64,000 bases of DNA from a virus: IMG/VR virus record IMGVR_UViG_3300024503_000015, positions 124,001 through 188,000 of that record. One strand, 5' to 3'. A program made the position numbers and the translations under genes. Shown here piece after piece: positions 19,366 to 27,528 of the stretch. The notes below the pieces were generated by a model. That model saw only the letters and a list, made by a program, of their open reading frames with translations, was not told the origin of the DNA and did no database searches. Every line of letters begins with the position of its first letter. Within the stretch, counting starts at the first letter, position 1.

Positions 19366-20207
19366 ACAGCCATATCTGCTTTAATAGCAGGATCTGGATT
19401 ATAGTTTTCCAACATAAAATCGTCGACTACATAGTCGGCGATTTTTTTTCCTACTGTAATAAACAATGTTGGTAATTGCTTTGGGGTGCGGGCTAGTTGT
19501 TCATTGACTGCGTCAATATGATTATTGTAGATGTGACAGTCTCCCCCAGTCCATACAAAATCGCCTACTTTTAAATTACACTCTCTAGCAATAATATGTG
19601 TAAGTAAACTGTAACTGGCAATGTTAAATGGTACACCTAAGAACATATCGCAACTACGTTGATATAGTTGACAACTTAGATACCCGTCAGTAACATTAAA
19701 TTGACTTAATATATGACATGGCGGTAATGCCATTTGATCGAGCTCTCCGGGATTCCATGCAGTCATAATATGTCTACGACTACCTGGATCTTTCTTAATC
19801 CCTTCGATTAAATTCTCAAGTTGATCGATGTCGGAGTTTAGAAAAGGTCGTTGCCAATGACGCCATTGTACTCCGTAAACCCGACCTAGATCGCCTTCGA
19901 ACTTTGCTTTTGGTTTCCAGTAATCTGCTTCTGCATTAGCAGTCCAAATAGTATTTTTACTGGAGTCTCTTGTGCCATGTAGGATTTCTGCAAGACGGCG
20001 TTCGTCGCCGCTACCTTCTAAAAACCAAAGAAGTTCCGAAACTACTGCTCGCCAAGCGAGCTTCTTAGTAGTAACTGCGGGAAAACCTTCTTGCAGATTA
20101 AAACGCATTTGATAACCAAACACGCTACGAGTACCTACACCCGTCCTATCAGTCTTGTTCTTTCCGTTTTCTAGTATTTGTTTTAGTGCTTCGTGATATT
20201 GTTTCAT
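19362..20207 (-). CDS. thyA: Thymidylate synthase
   Basis: 281 residues, full length for ThyA, which methylates dUMP to dTMP using methylene-tetrahydrofolate. Visible signatures are RTGVGTRSVFG (21-31), SELLWFLEGSG (57-67), RRH at 144-146, the catalytic cysteine C164 in PPCH, RSCDMFLGVPFN (184-195) and CHIYNNHIDAV near the C-terminus. The start lies inside folA, with a 59-base overlap, so the two folate-linked enzymes are tightly coupled. The 3' end meets the structural operon tail to tail with a 4-base overlap and no visible terminator. Confidence 0.97.
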   Translation of the reverse strand: MKQYHEALKQILENGKNKTDRTGVGTRSVFGYQMRFNLQEGFPAVTTKKLAWRAVVSELLWFLEGSGDERRLAEILHGTRDSSKNTIWTANAEADYWKPKAKFEGDLGRVYGVQWRHWQRPFLNSDIDQLENLIEGIKKDPGSRRHIMTAWNPGELDQMALPPCHILSQFNVTDGYLSCQLYQRSCDMFLGVPFNIASYSLLTHIIARECNLKVGDFVWTGGDCHIYNNHIDAVNEQLARTPKQLPTLFITVGKKIADYVVDDFMLENYNPDPAIKADMAV

Positions 20208-20682
20208 TGTGATATTCTTCTACTATACAGGTTCCTAAGTTAACAGTTTGATGTAATTTCATACCATCTAAGAACTCTGTTAAATCTATACTAGTATCGT
20301 TTAAGTATTCGCCTTGTATTCTAGTTAAGTAAACTTTATCTAAAACTGGTTTGCTTTGTAATAGTAAATTTGGTCCACCGATTACAAATATGTTTTTGCG
20401 TCTATTTGTCTGTTTTAAACTTTTTAATGCTTCGCAGGCATCGCCGCGAATTTGTTCTATATCTTCACGTTCTAAAAACTTGTTAGTAAAAAGAACATTT
20501 AATCGTCCAGGTAATGGGCTAGGCATATCGGGACTTTCCCAAGTCTTACGACCCATAACAACGACTTGATTTTGTGTAACGGATTTAAACCATTTCATAT
20601 CGTCCTTGTTACTAGGCCACGGTAACGACCCTTTCCACCCCATACCACCTATATCATCTACTGCAAATAAAGCCGCTATCAT
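20149..20682 (-). CDS. folA: Dihydrofolate reductase
   Basis: 177 residues. N-terminal MIAALFAVDDIGGMGWKGSLPW is the DHFR cofactor/Met20 region; D28 in NKDDMKWFK is the likely proton-donor acidic residue; VVMGRKTWES (41-50) and FVIGGPNLL near residue 110 bind NADPH. It regenerates tetrahydrofolate used by ThyA, which overlaps its 3' end. The C-terminal 20 residues are basic and hydrophilic and lie in the overlap with thyA, so they may be a recent extension of the reading frame. Confidence 0.95.
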   Translation of the reverse strand: MIAALFAVDDIGGMGWKGSLPWPSNKDDMKWFKSVTQNQVVVMGRKTWESPDMPSPLPGRLNVLFTNKFLEREDIEQIRGDACEALKSLKQTNRRKNIFVIGGPNLLLQSKPVLDKVYLTRIQGEYLNDTSIDLTEFLDGMKLHQTVNLGTCIVEEYHNETISRSTKTNTRKRKEQD

Positions 20683-20685
20683 AAT

Positions 20686-21000
20686 TTATTTTTTTGGTTT
20701 TTTAAGAAAACTCTTTGTTTGTTTCATTACATCTTTCTTCACACGCTCAACGTCTAACCTGAAGTCTATATGTTCAATAGAATCCTCATAGGTTGTGATT
20801 AGTTCAGAAAGATGTGCTTCAAGATCGTCTATGCTGTTTTTTCTAGCGTGATCGTCGATGTTAATATCCCATACCTTCCCATCTTTGAAGATGATTCTCA
20901 TCGAATACAAATATGGGATAGGTATTGCTTTTACATCTACATCGCTAAAAACCTCTGGCCATTGATCTACAACATCTTTTGGCAGAGATTTTTTCTTCAC
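20686..21000 (-). CDS. Conserved hypothetical protein
   Basis: 104 residues, hydrophilic, with a central beta-rich SMRIIFKDGKVWDINID segment and a long helix ending in a basic tail (KKDVMKQTKSFLKKPKK). No enzymatic motif. The start overlaps the upstream stop by ATGA and the gene ends 3 bases before folA, so it belongs to the same transcript. Function unknown. Confidence 0.7.
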   Translation of the reverse strand: MKKKSLPKDVVDQWPEVFSDVDVKAIPIPYLYSMRIIFKDGKVWDINIDDHARKNSIDDLEAHLSELITTYEDSIEHIDFRLDVERVKKDVMKQTKSFLKKPKK

Positions 21001-21614
21001 GCTTCAGCAGTAGCCTTCTTCTTAGTCGGTACCAGTGCTTCTGCTTGACGACGAAGTTCAGCGGCTTCTTTGCTCAAACGATCTGCTTGGCTTCGATAAG
21101 ACTTTGCTAGGTCCTCGTCAGATAAAGGTTGCTCATTAATTTTTGCAACTTGGCTTTCGGCTACAACATCTGTCTTAGTAGTTTCTGTAATGTCTTTTAC
21201 AGTAGCAACTTCAGTGGCTTGGGATCCATTGCCCAGTGCTAAGTCATTAACACTAATGCCTCTTTGCTCTGCAATGATTTGATTAAGTTGATCTAAACTA
21301 ATAGTCGACTGCATCGTTGGAATCATTTCAATTTCAGATGTTTTAACTTTAAGCAATTTGCTATTAAAATGCAAATTGGCAAGCATGATACTACCGTCTG
21401 GGAAATTTGTACGAGCCATTGCTTCTGCAAATTCGTATGCACTTTGTCCTGCTGGGCTTTCGACTAATTTAATAAGAGAATCATGTTGATCATCAGATAA
21501 ACTAGCAGTATCGATAACTAGTGCGGCATCACTTTCACCGGGTAGTGTTCTATAAGCAACGATAACTTTACGTCCGTTTGCTTTAATGCGTCCTACGTGT
21601 TTTAAATTAACCAT
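20997..21614 (-). CDS. Hypothetical protein with C-terminal coiled coil
   Basis: 205 residues from the ATG at 21614, which follows AAGGAC; a TTG 24 bases upstream is possible but has no better ribosome site. The N-terminal part (VNLKHVGRIKANGRKVIVAY) looks like a small beta fold. The middle is helical, and the C-terminal ~35 residues (SYRSQADRLSKEAAELRRQA) form a short coiled coil with a basic end. It overlaps the upstream 77-residue gene by 8 bases. A virion or assembly role is possible, but nothing in the sequence proves it. Confidence 0.7.
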   Translation of the reverse strand: MVNLKHVGRIKANGRKVIVAYRTLPGESDAALVIDTASLSDDQHDSLIKLVESPAGQSAYEFAEAMARTNFPDGSIMLANLHFNSKLLKVKTSEIEMIPTMQSTISLDQLNQIIAEQRGISVNDLALGNGSQATEVATVKDITETTKTDVVAESQVAKINEQPLSDEDLAKSYRSQADRLSKEAAELRRQAEALVPTKKKATAEA

Positions 21615-21840
21615 TTTGTTGTTGTCCTTGTTTAGCAACGCCCTCTAAAAATCCATTGAGTTTGTTATAAACTCCGCCCACGGCCGCCATTTCGCCAGGT
21701 TTAAATGCACCACGCTGTGCCGCAAGGTCGATGATGCTTCTTAGTAGGTTTAAATCTTGAACATTTAAGTCTACTGATTGTTGCGCTTCTGCTGGCGCAG
21801 GTTGTTGTGCTACTTCTTGAGTTTCGGTTTTTTCGGTCAT
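21607..21840 (-). CDS. Small conserved hypothetical protein
   Basis: 77 residues behind an AAGGAG site. The first 25 residues are E/Q/A/P-rich and probably disordered, followed by a compact helical region (LNVQDLNLLRSIIDLAAQRG and a second helix VYNKLNGFLEGVAKQ). Short proteins of this pattern are familiar from T4-like phages of aquatic bacteria, without a known function. It starts the transcript segment running through folA and thyA. Confidence 0.7.
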   Translation of the reverse strand: MTEKTETQEVAQQPAPAEAQQSVDLNVQDLNLLRSIIDLAAQRGAFKPGEMAAVGGVYNKLNGFLEGVAKQGQQQNG

Positions 21841-21872
21841 AATTATACTCCTTTGTATTATTATATATGCAG

Positions 21873-22157
21873 TTAATTATTTAGATACTTTAAATGTGAA
21901 CACGCCAGTAAAAAGAAACTGGCTTCTTTTGGCTCTTCAAAACCAACTTTAATTTTGGTTTGATATTGATTATTTTCTAACACTAAACACTCGCCAATAT
22001 AAAATCGGTGTTTAAGATTTTCGTAAATCCAATCCTTAACGGATGCTACAATATTATATTTTAGATCCAAATAGTAGTAATGGAAATAGGGAGGCGGATC
22101 CTGCACCTCCCTACAGCCTAACACATTAAGTGGATTTATTTTAGCATTATTTGCCAT
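21873..22157 (-). CDS. Hypothetical protein
   Basis: 94 residues, soluble, aromatic-rich (PPPYFHYYYLDL near residue 21). No known motif. It begins inside the stop of the VWA metallopeptidase gene (TAATG), so it is probably translated by reinitiation after it and may work with that protein. Confidence 0.65.
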   Translation of the reverse strand: MANNAKINPLNVLGCREVQDPPPYFHYYYLDLKYNIVASVKDWIYENLKHRFYIGECLVLENNQYQTKIKVGFEEPKEASFFLLACSHLKYLNN

Positions 22158-23335
22158 TATTTCTTATCAGGAAACTCGTAGTATGCGTATGTACCAAATG
22201 GCGGAACAATAGTGTCGTTACCGTGAATAATAAAAATTGTATCACAGTAATCTTCATCACCCCAACTGTCCCAAGGATAACCGTCTGTGAACATGATAAA
22301 CTTCTTAGGGTTAATGTCATGTTCTTTCATGTATTCCCAGTTACAATCAAAGTCAGTGCCGCCACCGCCCATTAATTCATACTCGCCAATTTCTTCAGAA
22401 GTATATCCGTTAAAGTCTTGTTCATTATATACCTTAGTGTCAAAGCACCAGATTTTAATGTTGAAGTCTTTAAACTCTTCCATAATGCCTTTAATTTCGC
22501 CTAGGAAGTCTGAACCCATAGCATCAGTAATACTACCAGACATATCCAAAGATACACAAATATCGATGCTAGTATCAAAATTACAACCAGGCAAAATTGC
22601 GCCAGTCATTTGACCTTTGCGACTTGGACGAGCCCAACTAAAGTCGTTTTTAATTGTGCTCTGGATTTGCTGACGTAACAGTTCACGCCAGTTCATCTTT
22701 GGTTCAGTCATTTCCTTAATCATACGAGCAATATCACCAGGCACATTACCTGCGCCTGCGGCCTGTGCGGCTTGAATCATTGCTTCTTTGATTTCGTCGC
22801 GAATCTTTTTCAATTCTTCTTTACTATATTTTGGACCTTTGCCGTCGCCGTCTTTATCCGGATCCAAATGTTCGTCCAACAGTTCGCCAAGTGCGGCTAA
22901 TTGTTCATCGTCGTATTTGCTATAGATTTCGTCATACACTTGTTCCGCACTCCAACCGTCATACTTGCGGTCATAGAAAAATTTAACTGGAGGATCGTCT
23001 CCGATACGTTCGCGTTTTAGCAAACCGTTTACGCAATAGTCAGCGGCAATATTCCAAACTTTCTTATCGCGACTTTCTACACGCATCATATGGTCATAAA
23101 CACAATGCAAAATTTCGTGTGCTACAACGAATTCAACTTGTCTAGGAGTCATCTTTTCGAAGAACTCTCTGTTAAAGTAAAAATTACGGAAGTCTGTTGC
23201 GGCAGTGGGCAACCAATCGCTTGCATCGACAAGTTTCATGCGAGTAGCCATATTGCCAAAAAATGGATGACGTAATAGCAAACCAACTCGTGCTACAACA
23301 ATCTTGTCGATAATTGGATCTAGTGAATGTGACAT
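22157..23335 (-). CDS. VWA-domain protein with N-terminal metallopeptidase motif (CobT/DUF2201-like)
   Basis: 392 residues. The N-terminal half carries a zinc-peptidase-like HEILH (73-77) in an EFVVAHEILHCVYDHMMR helix, as in DUF2201 proteins. An acidic linker (about 150-175, KDGDGK) follows. The C-terminal half is a von Willebrand A domain with MIDAS residues DxSxS at 264-268 (VSLDMSGSIT) and FTDGYPW later. Proteins of this build act as adaptors of MoxR/CobS-type AAA+ ATPases, and such an ATPase lies immediately upstream. A consensus sigma70 promoter sits 31-59 bases before the ATG. Whether the protein cleaves peptides or only coordinates metal is not decided by the sequence. Confidence 0.85.
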   Translation of the reverse strand: MSHSLDPIIDKIVVARVGLLLRHPFFGNMATRMKLVDASDWLPTAATDFRNFYFNREFFEKMTPRQVEFVVAHEILHCVYDHMMRVESRDKKVWNIAADYCVNGLLKRERIGDDPPVKFFYDRKYDGWSAEQVYDEIYSKYDDEQLAALGELLDEHLDPDKDGDGKGPKYSKEELKKIRDEIKEAMIQAAQAAGAGNVPGDIARMIKEMTEPKMNWRELLRQQIQSTIKNDFSWARPSRKGQMTGAILPGCNFDTSIDICVSLDMSGSITDAMGSDFLGEIKGIMEEFKDFNIKIWCFDTKVYNEQDFNGYTSEEIGEYELMGGGGTDFDCNWEYMKEHDINPKKFIMFTDGYPWDSWGDEDYCDTIFIIHGNDTIVPPFGTYAYYEFPDKK

Positions 23336-23365
23336 TTATGCTCCGTTTCTTTACTGTATGTTTAT

Positions 23366-23394
23366 ATTATACAGTCACTTCTATACTTTGTCAA
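23366..23394 (-). promoter_or_regulatory. Sigma70-type promoter before the VWA gene
   Basis: On the - strand TTGACA (23394-23389), a 17-base spacer, then TATAAT (23371-23366): a perfect consensus. It serves the VWA gene starting at 23335. Confidence 0.85.
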
Positions 23395-23397
23395 GGT

Positions 23398-23421
23398 TAG
23401 AGGTGCATCTCTGCACCTCTA
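23398..23421 (-). other. Perfect 10-bp hairpin between the AAA+ and VWA genes
   Basis: Stem TAGAGGTGCA/TGCACCTCTA with a 4-base loop, between the AAA+ stop and the next promoter's -35 box. On the - strand it is not followed by a T run, so it may be a weak terminator, an RNA processing or stability element, or an operator adjoining the promoter. Confidence 0.6.
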
Positions 23422-23427
23422 TTTTGG

Positions 23428-24528
23428 TTATCGCTTGTCCTGAGCGGCCGCGATGTACTTACCAAACTTTTCGTGGAACTCATCGAAACACTCGATTTCG
23501 TCTGGATCTAACGGAAGTTGATATTGGGTAAGTGCAAGTTTGGTGCCCATAACAACCAATTCAGTTTCAAAATTATCCATCATAAAACGGAAGAAGTTAT
23601 TAACCTTCTCGTCAAATTTCTTGTCTTGCTTTTCGGTTGCATCTTTCAACTCGTAGCACATAGACACAGTCAAAGAATACATAGCAGAAATTTCAATTTT
23701 GGAATCTAATTTCTTAACTTTACCGGCCAAAATATCTTCTGGCTTAGGCAGTTTGCTAGACACTTTTCGGTGTGCCATAAACTTAAGAGCAAGACCTTCA
23801 CCCACTGCACCGGAAATCAAATCCATCAGCGTTTCATCGTTTGTGTCATCTTCCTCTAAAAGCTCAGAAACGAAACTCCAAGAACGGGGTGTTGCAAATG
23901 CACGGCTTGAAGACTTAGGATCGAAGTCGTACAAGTCTTTCTTGGCAAAAGTAACGTAGCCGACAACATCTTTGTGTACACGGTTGTTAGTAGCCCACAA
24001 AGACCAGTCATCAAAGTCTACACGCATTTCCAAGTGAACGAAACGATTAGCCAACGGTGCTGGCATACGATATGTAACACCTTTGTCTGCTTCGCGGTTA
24101 CCAGCCGCAACAATCAAAACGTTATCTGGCAGTTTGTACTGTCCCACACGACGGTTCAAAATAAGTTGATAAGCGGCGGCTTGTACGCTAGGAGCCGCAG
24201 AGTTCATTTCGTCCAAGAACAAAATTACATTAGGGAATTTAGATGCAAGTTCTTCGGTGGGTAGTTCGCTTGGGCTACCCCAAACCATAGTGCCTGAATT
24301 GGTATCAAAATATGGAATACCTTTGATATCTGTAGGTTCCCAAAGGCTTAGGCGAATGTCAATGACATGGGCACCCATCTCTGCACCAATTTGGTGAATA
24401 ATATCGGATTTACCAATGCCCGGAGGACCCCAAAGGAACAACGGACGCTGTTTCTTAAATGCCTTACGAATAGCGTTCTTTGCACCGTTCGGGCTAACTT
24501 GACGATTGACTACTTCTGCTTTTGCCAT
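23428..24528 (-). CDS. MoxR/CobS-like AAA+ ATPase
   Basis: 366 residues from the ATG at 24528, chosen because AGGAGC lies 6 bases upstream (an in-frame start 30 bases earlier has no such site). Walker A GPPGIGKS at 34-41, Walker B VILFLDEMNS at 101-110, and a sensor-1-like VLIVAAGNREAD stretch around 140. The single AAA+ module and the adjacent VWA gene fit the MoxR-VWA chaperone pairing. Phage homologues are often labelled CobS because of similarity to the cobaltochelatase subunit, but nothing here points to cobalamin synthesis. The pair more likely remodels a phage or host protein complex. Confidence 0.85.
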   Translation of the reverse strand: MAKAEVVNRQVSPNGAKNAIRKAFKKQRPLFLWGPPGIGKSDIIHQIGAEMGAHVIDIRLSLWEPTDIKGIPYFDTNSGTMVWGSPSELPTEELASKFPNVILFLDEMNSAAPSVQAAAYQLILNRRVGQYKLPDNVLIVAAGNREADKGVTYRMPAPLANRFVHLEMRVDFDDWSLWATNNRVHKDVVGYVTFAKKDLYDFDPKSSSRAFATPRSWSFVSELLEEDDTNDETLMDLISGAVGEGLALKFMAHRKVSSKLPKPEDILAGKVKKLDSKIEISAMYSLTVSMCYELKDATEKQDKKFDEKVNNFFRFMMDNFETELVVMGTKLALTQYQLPLDPDEIECFDEFHEKFGKYIAAAQDKR

Positions 24529-24577
24529 TACATGCTCCTGTGTTAAAAATGATTGCAATTAATTTCGCAGTATCATT

Positions 24578-24606
24578 AGTATAACGCCACTCCGCAGGAA
24601 TGTCAA
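24578..24606 (-). promoter_or_regulatory. Sigma70-type promoter before the AAA+ gene
   Basis: On the - strand TTGACA (24606-24601), a 17-base spacer, TATACT (24583-24578). The leader to the ATG at 24528 is about 45 bases. Confidence 0.8.
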
Positions 24607-24614
24607 CGTGATTT

Positions 24615-25016
24615 TTAAAAAGTTTTGTGGGTTTTTGGTAATTCGCGCTTCATAGCCTTAATCAAACCATATTTTCGAACATCGCCCGAAAATAAGTGTA
24701 GTTCTATGGCTTTACGCTCGCTCAAAACTGTAATTGAGTCTTCTGTAAGATGATATGGACAGTCCAAAAATTTGTCCAAATATAATAGTACCTGTGGTTT
24801 TAAATCCAAATCAGGTGGAAACGGAACTTCGTAAACTTTGATATCCAAAACTTCAGTTATGTAACGCAGGCCTTCGTCTGTTAGTCTGAGACTTTCACGC
24901 TCTTTGGCTCTGTTGTTTTTCCACCACAATCTTGTTTTAATTTTAAGATTTTCTTCGCTCAAAGCCTCTCCAGATTCTTTAATAAAAATCTTAGTATAGG
25001 CCTGCTTGGTGTTCAT
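24615..25016 (-). CDS. Conserved hypothetical protein
   Basis: 133 residues, basic, soluble, mixed alpha/beta. Features are KTRLWWKNNRAKERESLRLT (27-46), resembling a DNA- or RNA-contacting segment with many basic and aromatic residues, and ELHLFSGDVRKYGLIKA near the C-terminus. The start overlaps the upstream stop by ATGA. No family recognised. Confidence 0.65.
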   Translation of the reverse strand: MNTKQAYTKIFIKESGEALSEENLKIKTRLWWKNNRAKERESLRLTDEGLRYITEVLDIKVYEVPFPPDLDLKPQVLLYLDKFLDCPYHLTEDSITVLSERKAIELHLFSGDVRKYGLIKAMKRELPKTHKTF

Positions 25017-25297
25017 TTAAGTTCTTCGCCAGTGGTTAGTTTGTAAACAGCAAAGTCGGTTGAATTGAAAAGTGTATTAAGTTTCTTTGCCAAATTGTGT
25101 GCATGGCCAGGATTGCTAAAACTAACTTTTTTATATTTGCTTCCTGGATAACCGCTAAGACTATTTTGACTTTTTAAGTTAAAAGGTTTACCCTGATAGA
25201 ATACCGCCCAAATTGCCTCGGCTTCTAAAATTTGGTCACTTTTAAATGTCTTCTTGTTAATTTTTTCCAATACAACTGTTGGCTTTGGGCGACTCAT
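25013..25297 (-). CDS. Small hypothetical protein
   Basis: 94 residues from the ATG at 25297, which has GAGGAAC 6 bases upstream; an in-frame start 39 bases earlier would lie over the late promoter motif and has no ribosome site. Basic, with a SNPGHAHNLAKKLNTLF helix. Function unknown. Transcription probably starts at the late motif 25326-25333. Confidence 0.65.
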   Translation of the reverse strand: MSRPKPTVVLEKINKKTFKSDQILEAEAIWAVFYQGKPFNLKSQNSLSGYPGSKYKKVSFSNPGHAHNLAKKLNTLFNSTDFAVYKLTTGEELK

Positions 25298-25325
25298 ATA
25301 TACGTTCCTCAATAATATACGTATA

Positions 25326-25333
25326 TATTTATC
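25326..25333 (-). promoter_or_regulatory. T4-type late promoter motif GATAAATA
   Basis: Motif on the - strand 29 bases before the ATG at 25297. It matches the core of the T4 late promoter (TATAAATA), recognised in T4 by the phage sigma gp55 with gp33 and the clamp. Confidence 0.6.
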
Positions 25334-25339
25334 CAAAAA

Positions 25340-25585
25340 TTACATCTTTTGGTCCCAACTTCCTCCGTCCATTTCGACCTTAACTACAGTATCGTCCTTG
25401 CGAGATTCTTGTATTAGACCTTCATAGTTACCTGCTAGTCTAGTCATAACCATACCTAATGTATAGGCAAGATTTTTAGCAGTAGCCATGTCGAATCTAA
25501 CTTCTCTTTGATTGCCTAAATCGGCACCCTTAATGGTTTGAAGCACCTGTTGTATTACCGCGGTATTGATTTTATTTTCTTGCAT
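25340..25585 (-). CDS. Small hypothetical protein
   Basis: 81 residues, largely helical (VIQQVLQTIKGADL; NLAYTLGMVMTRLAGNYEGL). No cysteines or catalytic motifs. It overlaps the next upstream gene by 14 bases. Function unknown. Confidence 0.6.
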   Translation of the reverse strand: MQENKINTAVIQQVLQTIKGADLGNQREVRFDMATAKNLAYTLGMVMTRLAGNYEGLIQESRKDDTVVKVEMDGGSWDQKM

Positions 25586-26114
25586 TTGATAACCTGTGTT
25601 TCATTTCTATTTCTGTTTTAAACGGTCCTTCATACGGATAACGTTCGATAGTAATTAGTTTAGGACAGAAACTACGCACCCAACCTTTATCAAATTTAAT
25701 AATATAATATCCGGCGCAGTAAACACTTTTAGATTTATTACTCTTTGTAAACAACGGTAAATGACGTTTAACATCGAATAACGGATTGTATGGAAGTGTG
25801 CTAGTTGGATAACCGTGTACTTCTAAATCTTCTTCGGACTTAACTTTCTTTTCTAAAGTTTTCTTTATAAAAAATTCAGGACCAAATCGTTCTACAATTT
25901 TCTTTTTTGTATCGAATGTAGTAATAGCATTTTTAGAACTAAAGATATATTTCTTTTGTTCGGTGATTTTTAATACACCTACTTTATTGCCATTTTCTTC
26001 TACTATCCAAAACTTACCATCGACTACGGGTTTGGCGTGTATCTCTGTCATATTAGGACTCCAACAATTTTCTGTTTTGTTTTCACAAGTATCTTCGTAC
26101 TGGCAAATTTTCAT
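25572..26114 (-). CDS. Conserved hypothetical protein with N-terminal cysteine cluster
   Basis: 180 residues. It begins MKICQYEDTCENKTENCWSP, three cysteines within 14 residues that could bind a metal or form disulphides. The rest is a beta-rich fold with basic stretches (KKIVERF, KKTLEKKVK) and further cysteines near SVYCAGYYIIKFD and SFCPKL. It begins in the stop codon of the RNase H gene (ATGA), so it is translationally coupled to it. A later in-frame ATG (residue 22) is an alternative start. Confidence 0.65.
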   Translation of the reverse strand: MKICQYEDTCENKTENCWSPNMTEIHAKPVVDGKFWIVEENGNKVGVLKITEQKKYIFSSKNAITTFDTKKKIVERFGPEFFIKKTLEKKVKSEEDLEVHGYPTSTLPYNPLFDVKRHLPLFTKSNKSKSVYCAGYYIIKFDKGWVRSFCPKLITIERYPYEGPFKTEIEMKHRLSNARK

Positions 26115-27079
26115 TTATGATATCTCGCATTGAGTGGTTCGGCATACTGCTGTGCTTGATCTGAAATCTTTTTAAGATCATATAATTGACAAAACTTAAG
26201 AAGACGTATACCGACCTGGCTTACATTCTTTTCTTTGTCGATATTATCTTTAATGGTACCGAAGATTTTTTCTTTAATATCGCTAGGTTGTGCCGCTAAA
26301 TCTATTAACTGTCTATTACGTTCGTAGTCATCTTTAACACGATGTTCGACTCCGTTATGGTCTACCCAACGTTGCAACATGAGATTGTTCCAAGCGAATC
26401 CCTGTGCTTCTCTGTCTTTAAATGCTTCTTGTAGTTTGTTTACACGCACCTTAGGATATGCACTAAACACGTTATCGCTACTATCTCCACGAATACATTT
26501 TTCAAACAATAACCACTTTGGATCAGGAATTGCCTTAGGTTCTTTAGTTTTGTTATCTATAACAAGTTTACCTTTCTTGTCAAAGATACCTTCGTGTGTA
26601 ATATGATGTTCTTGAACACCGTTATACTGACTCACGTTGGGCGCAATTAACTGTACAAAATCGCTGTCTGTTGAGATAATCACGTGCTTGTCTTCTGGAT
26701 GACTCTGAATCCACCCAGCAATTAAGTCATCTGCTTCTAGTTCGCCGTGCTGTAGTACAGTACAGTTAGTTTTTTCAATAATAAATTCTTTGAACTTATC
26801 AAAACTTTCCCAGAATAGTTGATCCTCTTCTTGTTCTTTGACAGTTAATGCCGCACGAGCATCGCTACGATTGCGTTTGTACGGTTCGTAGTAATCTTTG
26901 CGCCATGAGCGACCTTCGAGGCAGAATACTACATGGCTACCGCCAAAGTCTTGCCAGGCCTTTTTGATACTGTTTAAAGTGATGTGAAACGCCATGCCAA
27001 GTTTAATGTCAGCATCGCCCTTAATTACGTGTCTAGCACGAAAGAATGTGTTAGCAGTATCTACTAAAATATATGTCAT
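26111..27079 (-). CDS. rnh: T4 RNase H-type 5'-3' nuclease (FEN family)
   Basis: 322 residues, close to T4 RNase H in length. Metal-binding motifs of the FEN family are present: MTYILVDTAN at the N-terminus, GELEADDLI (112-120), STDSDFVQL (136-144) and RGDSSDN (197-203). The YEPYKRNR segment (64-71) is the helical-arch region. The role in T4-like phages is removal of RNA primers and flap processing on the lagging strand, next to gp43 and clamp action. Overlaps both neighbours by ATGA. Confidence 0.92.
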   Translation of the reverse strand: MTYILVDTANTFFRARHVIKGDADIKLGMAFHITLNSIKKAWQDFGGSHVVFCLEGRSWRKDYYEPYKRNRSDARAALTVKEQEEDQLFWESFDKFKEFIIEKTNCTVLQHGELEADDLIAGWIQSHPEDKHVIISTDSDFVQLIAPNVSQYNGVQEHHITHEGIFDKKGKLVIDNKTKEPKAIPDPKWLLFEKCIRGDSSDNVFSAYPKVRVNKLQEAFKDREAQGFAWNNLMLQRWVDHNGVEHRVKDDYERNRQLIDLAAQPSDIKEKIFGTIKDNIDKEKNVSQVGIRLLKFCQLYDLKKISDQAQQYAEPLNARYHK

Positions 27080-27528
27080 GAAACCTCAGACTTGCCTTCG
27101 GCAATCTTTTTAACATTAATAAATCCAGCACCTCTATCTGACATATCGATGCCCTCTTCGCTGGCTACATTTTTGCATAGTTCTCTAAACCAACGATCCA
27201 CAATTTCTTCATCAGGATCGCCATCAAATCCATAACCCGCTTGTTTTAATTGTACTACAAATTCATCGTTCCAGTCAATCTCGAAGAAACCATTCTTTAA
27301 GTTATCTTTATTGACATGTGTCTCCAAAACAGCGACCCAAGGTTCTCCTTTGGCTGTAGCACGGTCTTTTGGAGTCATTTTAGCCAATTCTTCTTCGCGT
27401 TTGGCTACTGCTTCTTTGGCTGTTGCTTCTTCAGCACGGGCAAGTGCTTCTGCACGTTCTTTTTCTAGACGTTCTTTTTCTGCTTCTAATTTGTCTATGC
27501 CAAATAATTTTTTAATAATTGCTTTCAT
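27076..27528 (-). CDS. Hypothetical protein with N-terminal coiled coil
   Basis: 150 residues from the ATG at 27528, preceded by GGGGGAA; a longer frame upstream lies inside the 2OG oxygenase gene and is not used. Residues 14-55 are a highly charged coiled coil (EAEKERLEKERAEALARAEE). The C-terminal domain is acidic (FEIDWNDEFVVQLKQAGYGF). No family recognised. Confidence 0.7.
   Translation of the reverse strand: MKAIIKKLFGIDKLEAEKERLEKERAEALARAEEATAKEAVAKREEELAKMTPKDRATAKGEPWVAVLETHVNKDNLKNGFFEIDWNDEFVVQLKQAGYGFDGDPDEEIVDRWFRELCKNVASEEGIDMSDRGAGFINVKKIAEGKSEVS

Noticed and set aside
23398-23421. 10-bp hairpin as an intrinsic terminator of the AAA+ gene
   Set aside because: No T run follows on the - strand; kept only as a hairpin of unknown role.
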